Positions 41,626 to 49,420 of a stretch of 64,000 nucleotides of DNA are shown piece by piece; position 1 is the first letter of the stretch, and each line of letters starts with the position of its first letter. The notes beneath the pieces are model-generated. The model searched no databases and was not told the DNA's origin. It was given only the letters and a program-made list of their open reading frames with translations. The DNA comes from a bacterium A37T11. Lineage in GTDB: Bacteria > Bacteroidota > Bacteroidia > Sphingobacteriales > Sphingobacteriaceae. The stretch lies in assembly GCA_900109895.1 (NCBI GenBank), contig FOBR01000015.1:62001-126000 (forward strand), read 5' to 3'. The translations under genes and the position numbers were made by a program.

Positions 41626-42205
41626 TGAAATAAAGCAACTGTGGCACGTACAGGAAACTTCCGCTGGCCCCCTGTTTAAAGATGTGACCAAAGCCGTAAG
41701 GGAAACAGGCAAAGGGTATGCACAAAAATTGCTGGTGCAGACCCTAAGCGTTGCTGTGGTACTTATCGCCCTATTGGCTATCTGGATATGGGTGCCTTTT
41801 TTAACCTGGACTGCACACCTATCCCTCCTCATTATTAGTGTGTGTGTCGGTTATTACTTAACTGTGCAGTGGCGGGACTATCAGCGCATCAAAGACAGCA
41901 GCGCTTTACTTGGTGAACCCGAAAAATACCTGGAATATGTAAAAAGCTACCAGGCCAGCCGATATAAATTAAATACCCGCAACTACCTCATCTATCTATG
42001 CTGCATCAGTCTGGCCATTGGTATTTATGGAATAGAAATGTATTTTATGATGTCAACTGTTGTATTCTGCGCGTATATGGCATTTACAATTGCGTGGATC
42101 GCCGCGTGCTATTTCATTTTTATGAAAGCCTATATGAAACGGGAAAACCAGCGCCTTCAGGACATCATCAGCCAGCTGGAGCATATCCGGAAACAGTTTC
42201 AGTAG
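41612..42205 (+). CDS. Four-helix membrane protein, likely partner of the ECF sigma factor
   Basis: A 197-residue protein: a soluble N-terminal segment (MKDFDEIKQLWHVQE, about 1-38) followed by four membrane helices near 40-60, 64-85, 125-147 and 148-170, then a basic coiled C terminus. The start lies inside the sigma gene, so the two are coexpressed. This is the usual layout of sigma and anti-sigma factors. The N-terminal segment lacks the HxxxCxxC zinc motif. Anti-sigma activity is inferred from position. Confidence 0.6.
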   Translation: MKDFDEIKQLWHVQETSAGPLFKDVTKAVRETGKGYAQKLLVQTLSVAVVLIALLAIWIWVPFLTWTAHLSLLIISVCVGYYLTVQWRDYQRIKDSSALLGEPEKYLEYVKSYQASRYKLNTRNYLIYLCCISLAIGIYGIEMYFMMSTVVFCAYMAFTIAWIAACYFIFMKAYMKRENQRLQDIISQLEHIRKQFQ

Positions 42206-43113
42206 CCGGCGCCGCGCACGTTCATGGCTAAACCAAATACTTGAGTACTTGCCGTAATAAATAACAAATCATGATTTTTGCCGCCAAAGCACACGTTTCC
42301 CGCCCATTTGGCAGGAACGGGAATGTAAGCGATCTTCTCCCCTTTTGGATTGAATACGGTAATGCCATTGCCAGCGAGGTATACATTTCCGCGGTTATCA
42401 AGCGTCATCCCATCTGTACTTGCACGTGCAAACAATGTCCTGTCACGCAACTGTCCGTCTTTATGAATGCGATACCGGTATATTTTGGAGTCGCCGATGT
42501 CTGACACATATAACGTTTTTCCATCGGGTGTGCCTACCAAACCATTTGGCCTGATATAATTAGAATCTACCCGAATTATGTTTTTGTTGTCTCGGTTGTA
42601 ATAATAAAGGCATTGACCGTCCTGCTGCATAGCGGTATCACGCAGCCAATAATCCCGTTTATAAAAGGGATCTGAGAAATAGACATTCCCGTTCGGGGTA
42701 ACCCAAAGGTCGTTGGGACCATTTAGCAGTTTACCCCGAAATGCGGTGACCAATACCGTAGGTTTCCGTGTTTTGGTATCAATGGACCAAAGCTCATTTT
42801 TTAGATCGGCGCAAGCCAACAGATGCCCAGCTTTGTCAACATACATTCCATTTGCCCTACCAGCGTCCCGTAAAAATACGGTTGTGGCTCTCGATGTAGC
42901 ATCCCAGCGGATGATCTGGTTATTGGGTTGGTCTGTAAAATAAACATTTCCCTGGCGGTCTGCAGCCGGCCCTTCGGTAAATGAATAGCCTGAGCCCAGT
43001 ACCGTTAATTGGGCGCCGCTGGAGATAATTCCAGTACTATCCCATTGTTGCGCCTGGGACAAAAATGGCAGGATAAATAAGGCATATACCGCAAACTTCC
43101 AATTTCTCATCAT
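42199..43113 (-). CDS. Secreted SMP-30/gluconolactonase-type beta-propeller
   Basis: A 304-residue protein with a signal peptide ending FLSQAQ (about 22). The six-bladed propeller shows the family pattern: FTEGPAADRQGNVYFTDQPN, LLNGPNDLWVTPNGNVYFSDPFY, NGLVGTPDGKTLYVSD and DGMTLDNRGNVYLA. The metal ligands Glu (FTEGP), Asn (GPNDLW) and Asp (ASTDGM) are present. The likely activity is a Ca-dependent lactonase. It is convergent with and overlaps the sigma partner by seven bases. Confidence 0.87.
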   Translation of the reverse strand: MMRNWKFAVYALFILPFLSQAQQWDSTGIISSGAQLTVLGSGYSFTEGPAADRQGNVYFTDQPNNQIIRWDATSRATTVFLRDAGRANGMYVDKAGHLLACADLKNELWSIDTKTRKPTVLVTAFRGKLLNGPNDLWVTPNGNVYFSDPFYKRDYWLRDTAMQQDGQCLYYYNRDNKNIIRVDSNYIRPNGLVGTPDGKTLYVSDIGDSKIYRYRIHKDGQLRDRTLFARASTDGMTLDNRGNVYLAGNGITVFNPKGEKIAYIPVPAKWAGNVCFGGKNHDLLFITASTQVFGLAMNVRGAGY

Positions 43114-43187
43114 AGCTACAAAGGTGCAAAATTTGCCCTAACAAAACAGAATATGATACCGAAGTTTGAAATCAATTTTATTTGTGC

Positions 43188-43195
43188 TAGGTTTG
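43188..43195 (+). promoter_or_regulatory. -7 element of aspC
   Basis: TAGGTTTG ends seven bases before the ATG at 43203, so the leader would be only about four bases. Confidence 0.5.
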
Positions 43196-43202
43196 CGCTT
43201 TA

Positions 43203-44405
43203 ATGAGCACAACCATCATATCCGAAAGAATCAATAATCTCTCCGAGTCGGCCACCTTAAAGATGACCAAACTGGGAAGGGAACTAGCCGCCAAAGGCGT
43301 AGACGTGATTAGCCTCAGTGTAGGCGAGCCCGATTTTAACACACCATCCTACGTAAAAGAAGCAGCCAAAAAGGCCTTGGATGATAATTTTACACGCTAC
43401 TCACCCGTTCCGGGTTATCCCGAATTGCGTAAGGCGATCGTCGAAAAGTTAAAAGCGGAGAACAACCTGGATTACGACGTGTCGCAAATCGTCGTATCAA
43501 CCGGGGCGAAGCAATCGCTCTCCAACGCGATCCTGACGACAATCAATCCAGGTGATGAAGTTATCATCCCCACCCCTTATTGGGTATCTTATTCAGAAAT
43601 GGTGACACTGGCCGAAGGAAAATCGGTTTTTATAAACTCCACCATCGAGAGCGATTTTAAAATTACCCCCGAAGAGCTGGAAGCGGCCATCACGCCAAAG
43701 ACCAAGCTTTTTATGTTCTCCTCCCCTTGCAATCCGACGGGAAGCGTTTACAACAAAGCTGAACTGGAAGCATTGGCCAAGGTGTTTGAGAAACATCCGG
43801 AAATCTATATCATCTCCGACGAGATTTACGAGCATATCAACTTTGTTGACAAGCACGAATCGATTGCGCAGTTTCCGTCTATCAAAGACCGCGTCATCCT
43901 GATCAACGGATTTTCTAAAGCCTATGCCATGACCGGATGGAGATTGGGATACTTGGCAGCCAGCAAAGAAATAGCCGCCGCCAATGACAAACTGCAGGGC
44001 CAGACCACCTCAGGCACCTGCTCCATTGCCCAGCGGGCAGGCATTGCTGCTTATGAAGGTGGATTAGAAACGGTTCTAAAAATGAAGGAAGCGTTTGCTC
44101 GCCGCCGTGAATTGGTGTACAACCTGCTAAAGGAAATACCTGGCGTAAAAACCAACCTTCCCGAAGGTGCCTTTTATTTCTTCCCGGACATCAGTTCATT
44201 CTTTGGCAAAAAAGATCCAGCCGGCAATGTAATCAAAGATTCAGCAGACCTGGCCTTATATTTATTAAATGAAGGACACATCGCCACCGTAGGTGGCGAC
44301 TCATTTGGAAACAACAACTACATCCGACTTTCTTATGCTGCTGCCGATGATAAATTGGTGGAAGCGCTGAAACGGATGAAAGCGGCACTAGCAGAGCTTA
44401 TTTAG
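43203..44405 (+). CDS. aspC: Aspartate aminotransferase (PLP class I)
   Basis: A 400-residue aminotransferase of the type Ib aspartate/prephenate group. Motifs are LSVGEPDFNTP, STGAKQSLSNA, SSPCNPTGSVY, the DEIYEHI aspartate and NGFSKAYAMTGWRLGY with the Schiff-base lysine. Bacterial relatives act on aspartate and sometimes on aromatic acids. It overlaps the convergent permease stop by eight bases. Confidence 0.92.
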   Translation: MSTTIISERINNLSESATLKMTKLGRELAAKGVDVISLSVGEPDFNTPSYVKEAAKKALDDNFTRYSPVPGYPELRKAIVEKLKAENNLDYDVSQIVVSTGAKQSLSNAILTTINPGDEVIIPTPYWVSYSEMVTLAEGKSVFINSTIESDFKITPEELEAAITPKTKLFMFSSPCNPTGSVYNKAELEALAKVFEKHPEIYIISDEIYEHINFVDKHESIAQFPSIKDRVILINGFSKAYAMTGWRLGYLAASKEIAAANDKLQGQTTSGTCSIAQRAGIAAYEGGLETVLKMKEAFARRRELVYNLLKEIPGVKTNLPEGAFYFFPDISSFFGKKDPAGNVIKDSADLALYLLNEGHIATVGGDSFGNNNYIRLSYAAADDKLVEALKRMKAALAELI

Positions 44406-45642
44406 CCCTTATCGCTTCAACCGGATCCAACCTTGCGGCCATGATCGCCGGTATTATACCGGCGATCAGGCCGATAAAGGATGAGAGTAGAAACGTGGCA
44501 ATCACCATGGAGATATCCACGACAATAGCGATGCCCGCCACATGCTTTACAATAAAGGCCAGGATAAACACGATAAGCAGGCCTATAAGCCCTCCGATGA
44601 GGCACAGCATGACAGATTCAAATAAAAACTGAAGGAGTATAAAATAGTTTTTTGCTCCCAGCGATTTTTGAATGCCAATGATGTGCGTGCGTTCTTTTAC
44701 CGAAACAAACATGATATTGGCTATGCCAAACCCTCCCACTAAAATGGAGAAGCCACCAATAAAAGCGCCGGCAACATTAATAATTGAAAAAAGCTGATCC
44801 AGTTGAGCGGTGATAATGGTGGTCTTATTCAAAGAAAAATCATCTTCCTTATGGGGGCTTAACCGATGAAGGGAGCGCATGACGCCCCTTAATTCACTTT
44901 CCGTTTCGGCCACTTTTAACTGGTCAACCGCATCCACAATAATATTTGGCGAATAACTTTCAATATTGACCATATTCCGGGCCAAATTCAATGGAATAAG
45001 TGCAATCTTATCCAATGAAACGTCAATAAGCATACCTTCCCCCTCCTTTTTCAGTACGCCGATCACGTTAAGCCTTCGGCCCATCACCAAAATATTCCGG
45101 CCTATTGGGTTCATGCCCGGAAAAAGACCCTCTGCGATGGTTGATCCGATAATCGCAGATGCCACCCCCCGATCCATTTCACCCGGTGTAAAATAGCGCC
45201 CATCGGTAAATTCCAGATTTCTGATCTTGTGAAAGTCGTATGTTGAGGCCATAACCATCGCTTTCTCGACACTTTTATTACCCTGTTTAATGGTTCGGTC
45301 TTCCAGTTGTATGTTATAACAAATGCCATCGGCCGTTGTCATGCGCTGTTGCAGGCGTTCAAAGTCGCGGATGGTAGGTTCTGGCCTGTTCATATATTTC
45401 CACCACGGAAAATCAGGCCCGTCATCCCACGGCCATTTAGATACATAAATGGCTTTGCTTCCTAACTTTTCAACACTGCCCTCCAGATTGGAACGCAATG
45501 TATCTACGGCAGAAAACACCCCGATAATGGTGATGATACCAATGGTAATGCCAATTAATGACAATAACGTGCGGGTCCTGTTTTCCTTGAGGGCCGCCAC
45601 TGCAAATCCAAAACTTTCACCGGTTAATCGTAAAAACAGCAT
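44398..45642 (-). CDS. MacB-like ABC transporter permease
   Basis: A 414-residue inner-membrane protein of the FtsX/MacB type. A first membrane helix (about 20-45, TLLSLIGITIGIITIIGVF) is followed by a large periplasmic domain (about 50-285), then three C-terminal helices (about 295-320, 345-370 and 380-405). It is a permease without a fused ATPase; the ATP-binding partner is not adjacent in the window. It may export a peptide or lipoprotein, or act in mechanotransmission like MacB. The exact substrate is unknown. Confidence 0.88.
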   Translation of the reverse strand: MLFLRLTGESFGFAVAALKENRTRTLLSLIGITIGIITIIGVFSAVDTLRSNLEGSVEKLGSKAIYVSKWPWDDGPDFPWWKYMNRPEPTIRDFERLQQRMTTADGICYNIQLEDRTIKQGNKSVEKAMVMASTYDFHKIRNLEFTDGRYFTPGEMDRGVASAIIGSTIAEGLFPGMNPIGRNILVMGRRLNVIGVLKKEGEGMLIDVSLDKIALIPLNLARNMVNIESYSPNIIVDAVDQLKVAETESELRGVMRSLHRLSPHKEDDFSLNKTTIITAQLDQLFSIINVAGAFIGGFSILVGGFGIANIMFVSVKERTHIIGIQKSLGAKNYFILLQFLFESVMLCLIGGLIGLLIVFILAFIVKHVAGIAIVVDISMVIATFLLSSFIGLIAGIIPAIMAARLDPVEAIRAK

Positions 45643-45699
45643 ATTTTATAGGACGAAAAAATAAATCATCTGTTACAAACAAGCAGCTATTTTTTTATG

Positions 45700-45707
45700 T
45701 AAATTTG
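45700..45707 (+). promoter_or_regulatory. -7 element of queA
   Basis: TAAATTTG continues as CGCCCTAATTTAC. The predicted leader is about 35 bases. Confidence 0.55.
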
Positions 45708-45745
45708 CGCCCTAATTTACATCCATAAAAACACAATAAAAACGA

Positions 45746-46795
45746 ATGAAGTTATCTCAATTTAAATTTAACTTACCGGAGTCATTAATAGCTTCTGAGC
45801 CCACTGAAAACCGTGACGAATCAAGGCTCATGGTTTTACACCGTAAAACCGGTGAAATAGAGCATAAGATCTTTAAAGATATGCTGGGCTATTTTGATGA
45901 CAAGGATGTAATGATCTTAAACAACACGAAGGTCTTTCCTGCCCGTTTATATGGCAACAAAGAAAAAACCGGCGCTACCATTGAAGTTTTCCTGTTAAGA
46001 GAATTGAATAAGGAATTACGATTATGGGACGTATTGGTTGATCCTGCCCGCAAAATCAGGGTTGGGAACAAACTATATTTTGGTGAAAACGATTTATTAG
46101 TAGCTGAGGTGGTAGACAACACCACGTCAAGAGGCCGTACCATCCGATTTCTTTTTGATGGCACGGACGAAGAGTTTCGACGGAATATTGAGATATTGGG
46201 AGAAACCCCGCTACCTAAATACATTAAAAGGAGACCCACTCCCGAAGACAAATTCAGGTATCAAACCATTTTTGCCAAACATGAAGGCGCCGTTGCTGCA
46301 CCCACAGCTGGTCTTCACTTTAGCCGGGAGCTGATGAAGCGGTTGGAGCTTAAAGGCATTGAATTTGCTGAAGTAACACTCCATATAGGGCTTGGAACGT
46401 TTAGACAAGTCGAGGTGGAAGACCTTACCAAACATAAAATGGATTCTGAACAATTCATTATCGAGCAAAAAGATGCAGATTTGGTAAATAAAGCGCTGGA
46501 TGAAAAAAGAAGGGTTTGTGCCGTTGGAACGACCTCCATGCGATCCATTGAATCGGCTGTATCCGCAAACAGAAGGCTAAAAGCAGCCAATGAGTGGACC
46601 AGTAAATTTATTTTTCCTCCGTATGATTTCAGCATTGCAAACAGCATGATCACCAATTTTCACACGCCTGAATCTACCTTGTTAATGATGGTAAGTGCCT
46701 TTGGTGGATACGAGCAGGTCATGCATGCCTACGAAGTTGCTGTAAAAGAAAAATATCGTTTCTACAGCTATGGTGATGCCATGCTAATTATCTAA
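45746..46795 (+). CDS. queA: S-adenosylmethionine:tRNA ribosyltransferase-isomerase
   Basis: A 349-residue enzyme that transfers the ribosyl part of AdoMet to preQ1 in tRNA to form epoxyqueuosine. Recognisable blocks are [55 protein letters not shown] and [16 protein letters not shown] at the C terminus. It is followed by ispD four bases later. Confidence 0.96.
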   Translation: MKLSQFKFNLPESLIASEPTENRDESRLMVLHRKTGEIEHKIFKDMLGYFDDKDVMILNNTKVFPARLYGNKEKTGATIEVFLLRELNKELRLWDVLVDPARKIRVGNKLYFGENDLLVAEVVDNTTSRGRTIRFLFDGTDEEFRRNIEILGETPLPKYIKRRPTPEDKFRYQTIFAKHEGAVAAPTAGLHFSRELMKRLELKGIEFAEVTLHIGLGTFRQVEVEDLTKHKMDSEQFIIEQKDADLVNKALDEKRRVCAVGTTSMRSIESAVSANRRLKAANEWTSKFIFPPYDFSIANSMITNFHTPESTLLMMVSAFGGYEQVMHAYEVAVKEKYRFYSYGDAMLII

Positions 46796-46799
46796 ACGC

Positions 46800-47513
46800 A
46801 TGAATTATGCGGTGATTGTGGCGGGTGGCAACGGAAGCCGTATGCAAAGCGACACACCCAAACAGTTCCTGTCCTTGCACGGATTACCAGTGTTAATGCA
46901 TACCATACGTGCCTTTAAGCACAGTGGCATCGAACTGGAAATTTTGGTCGTAATTGCAGCCTCGCACTTGAAACAATGGAAAGACCTGTGCAAACAACAC
47001 CTTTTTGAGGAAAGCCATGTGGTAGTTCAAGGTGGGGATACCCGCTTTCATTCCGTGAAACAGGCACTAAAATACCTTAAGGAGACCTACCCGCAGGCTA
47101 AGGAAGACTTGGTAGCCATACATGATGGAGCCAGACCATTGGTTGAATCTGCGCTAATAATGCGATCTTTTCAGGAAGCCGCTCTATACGGAACGTCAGT
47201 CGCTGCAATTAAAAGCAGTGACTCTGTCCGCATAAGTGATGAAAATGGTGGTTCAGCAACCATAAACCGCCAAAATGTACATTTAATACAAACTCCGCAA
47301 ACATTCCGGCTGGCTGAATTGCTAAAAGCATACGCACAACCTTACGAATCCTTATTTACAGATGATGCCTCAGTCATGGAAAAAAACGGGTATCCCATCC
47401 ATTTGACGAGGGGAGATACCCGTAATATAAAAATCACCTTTAACGAGGATATCGCTTTAGCAGATTTTCTGTTAAATTTAAAGGAAACACAGCGCTTTAA
47501 GCCGCCCCTCTGA
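46800..47513 (+). CDS. ispD: 2-C-methyl-D-erythritol 4-phosphate cytidylyltransferase
   Basis: A 237-residue CTP-dependent nucleotidyltransferase of the MEP isoprenoid pathway. Signatures are VAGGNGSRMQSDTPKQFL at the start, the family IHDGARPLV and the late TDDASVMEKNGY. The length fits. It forms an operon with queA. It overlaps the convergent small membrane protein gene by 17 bases. Confidence 0.95.
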   Translation: MNYAVIVAGGNGSRMQSDTPKQFLSLHGLPVLMHTIRAFKHSGIELEILVVIAASHLKQWKDLCKQHLFEESHVVVQGGDTRFHSVKQALKYLKETYPQAKEDLVAIHDGARPLVESALIMRSFQEAALYGTSVAAIKSSDSVRISDENGGSATINRQNVHLIQTPQTFRLAELLKAYAQPYESLFTDDASVMEKNGYPIHLTRGDTRNIKITFNEDIALADFLLNLKETQRFKPPL

Positions 47514-47649
47514 TAACCCTTAATAAGATGGCAACAATGGCGATCACCAGCAACACATGGATTATACCACCTGTGTAATACCCGCCAAAATAAGAAACCG
47601 CCCAAATGATCACCAAGACCACTGCCACGAGATACAATAAATTACCCAT
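47497..47649 (-). CDS. Small lmo0937-like membrane protein
   Basis: A 50-residue protein with two membrane helices (about 3-16 and 25-43) joined by SYFGGYYTGGI and ending in RVIRG. The pattern matches the lmo0937 family of small stress-induced membrane proteins. The ATG at 47649 is chosen because it gives the family start MGNLLYLVAVVLV. The function is unknown. Confidence 0.78.
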   Translation of the reverse strand: MGNLLYLVAVVLVIIWAVSYFGGYYTGGIIHVLLVIAIVAILLRVIRGAA

Positions 47650-47716
47650 AAAAAATAAGTTCTTAGTATAAAATATAAACAATTACTTATACAATAAAAA
47701 AAAGGGGGAAATTGTT

Positions 47717-48481
47717 TTATAAATTTACCTTTAATCCATCATAGGCTAAAAAAATACCAGTTGGCAACTGGGCCAATACATCCGCATGTTTTCCCAGCCG
47801 ATGCCCAATATGCGTTAAATAGGTTTCTTTAGCACCTATTTTCTGGGCCAATGTAATGGCTTCCTCCAAGGTTAGATGAGAAATGTGGCTCTCCTGTTGC
47901 AGTGCATTTAATACTAAAATAGTGGAACCCTTTATTTTTTCAAGCTCCTGTTCGTCAATGGTCTTTGCATCCGTAATGTAGGTAAAGTCGCCGATCCTAA
48001 AACCTAATATGGGTAATTTATAATGCATTACCTGAATAGGGCTTACCAACACATCGCCGTTCAGTAAAAAGGGACTGTTAGCAATGTCATGCAAATCAAT
48101 TTGGGGAATACCTGGATATTTCTGATCGCTGAAAGCATAAGCAAACTCTCTTTTCAAAGCATCCAGTACCCGGTTGGTACCGTAAACATCCACCGCACGC
48201 TGTTGAAAATAATTAAAAGCACGTACATCGTCCAAGCCTGCAATATGATCTTTGTGCTCATGGGTGAACAATATAGCCTCCAAGTGTTTTACCTGTTCCC
48301 TCAACATCTGATACCTAAAATCGGGTCCCGTATCGATCACGATATTCAACCCGTTTATTTCTACCAATACCGAGGACCGGAGGCGTTTATCCCGTTTGTC
48401 CACTGAAGCACAAACTTCACAAGGGCAAGCGATCATTGGTATACCCTGAGACGTTCCGGTGCCTAAAAAAGTTATCCTCAA
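47717..48481 (-). CDS. MBL-fold hydrolase of the RNase Z/PhnP group
   Basis: A 254-residue metallo-beta-lactamase fold protein. Motifs are FLGTGTSQGIPMIACPC, IDTGPDFRYQ, LFTHEHKDHIAGLDDVR (HxHxDH core) and YLTHIGHRLG. It resembles PhnP and RNase Z-like phosphodiesterases. No ATG is available near the N terminus; the start is TTG at 48481, overlapping the preceding stop (TTGA), so translation is coupled. Confidence 0.83.
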   Translation of the reverse strand: MRITFLGTGTSQGIPMIACPCEVCASVDKRDKRLRSSVLVEINGLNIVIDTGPDFRYQMLREQVKHLEAILFTHEHKDHIAGLDDVRAFNYFQQRAVDVYGTNRVLDALKREFAYAFSDQKYPGIPQIDLHDIANSPFLLNGDVLVSPIQVMHYKLPILGFRIGDFTYITDAKTIDEQELEKIKGSTILVLNALQQESHISHLTLEEAITLAQKIGAKETYLTHIGHRLGKHADVLAQLPTGIFLAYDGLKVNL

Positions 48482-48750
48482 AATATTAGTTTAGTTTGTT
48501 TAATGTTTAATAAAAACTGTTTCTGCTTTTCATCCAATAAACTGACGTCCACATCCAGCTGTCTGATAAGTTCCAGAAGTGCCCCAATTTTAGCTTCAAT
48601 ATTTGAAAAACGGTTCACCACAACCACCTTACTAGCTTGCAAAATACAGGCCCCTGTTTTAAAACTTCCTTTTTCATAACGTACACGGTAATTCATCGCT
48701 TTAAGTAAAGACTCTAATTTATCAAGGCTGTGTTGCGTGTATGAAAGCAT
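48478..48750 (-). CDS. Conserved hypothetical, 90 residues
   Basis: A short soluble protein: SLDKLESLLKAMNYRVRYEK, then a beta-strand pair (GACILQASKVVVVNRFSN) and a helix-rich end. I do not recognise a function. Its stop overlaps the next start by TTGA coupling, and it begins three bases after the LolA-like gene ends. The three genes 49398-47717 read as one operon. Confidence 0.7.
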   Translation of the reverse strand: MLSYTQHSLDKLESLLKAMNYRVRYEKGSFKTGACILQASKVVVVNRFSNIEAKIGALLELIRQLDVDVSLLDEKQKQFLLNIKQTKLIF

Positions 48751-48753
48751 GTC

Positions 48754-49398
48754 TTATCTCAGATCTACTATTTCCATTCCTTTATAATCCGCCTTATCAA
48801 AAGTGAAAGCAGCTGCTGGTAATGCTATATTTTTTTCAAACTTTTGAACCCTGTATGAAAAACTACCTCCACTTTTATCAAAAACCGAAACATCCTTAAT
48901 CAGGTTCGTAACCTTATCAATGCGTAATTTCACATAACGGATGGGTTTACTTTTATCCTGTGGATCCAGCCTGATGGCGTAGAACAACTTGCCACCCTCC
49001 TTTTCATCCGGCAAAGCAGTATACCCGTATCCCGTTTTGTAAAACGTAAAAACATTGGCAGGCGTCAATTGGTCCGGATCGGAATCCGCATCGCTTATCT
49101 GCACCTCCCCTACGTCTTTCATCACCTGCCATTGGGTCTTGGCATCACTTATGATTTCGCGGTCGTCCATAACAATGTGATATTTGCCCGAGCGGATATC
49201 AAGTTGCAATTTAGCCTCACTCCCGGCCAGCTTATTCATGTTTTTGTCAAGTACTGTATAATCAAAAGAAGCCCGCACCGTTTTAAAACTTTTGTAATTT
49301 TTACTTACCCTGTCCAAAACCTTCAACGGAAGCTCCTGAGCCAATAATATCCTTACAGAAAAGCATAAAATAGCCACCAGCATTCCATAAACTTTCAT
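48754..49398 (-). CDS. LolA-like outer-membrane lipoprotein carrier
   Basis: A 214-residue periplasmic carrier. Signal peptide about 1-20 (ending RILLAQ); mature part with the LolA pattern ASFDYTVLDKNMNKLAGSEAKLQLDIRSGKYHI, WQVMKDVGEVQ and the late PAAAFTF. The ATG at 49398 is chosen so that the signal peptide is at the N terminus and ftsK is not overlapped. It probably carries lipoproteins from LolCDE to the outer membrane. It lies 22 bases after ftsK. Confidence 0.85.
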   Translation of the reverse strand: MKVYGMLVAILCFSVRILLAQELPLKVLDRVSKNYKSFKTVRASFDYTVLDKNMNKLAGSEAKLQLDIRSGKYHIVMDDREIISDAKTQWQVMKDVGEVQISDADSDPDQLTPANVFTFYKTGYGYTALPDEKEGGKLFYAIRLDPQDKSKPIRYVKLRIDKVTNLIKDVSVFDKSGGSFSYRVQKFEKNIALPAAAFTFDKADYKGMEIVDLR

Positions 49399-49420
49399 TC
49401 CAAACCCAAAAGCCTTCAAT

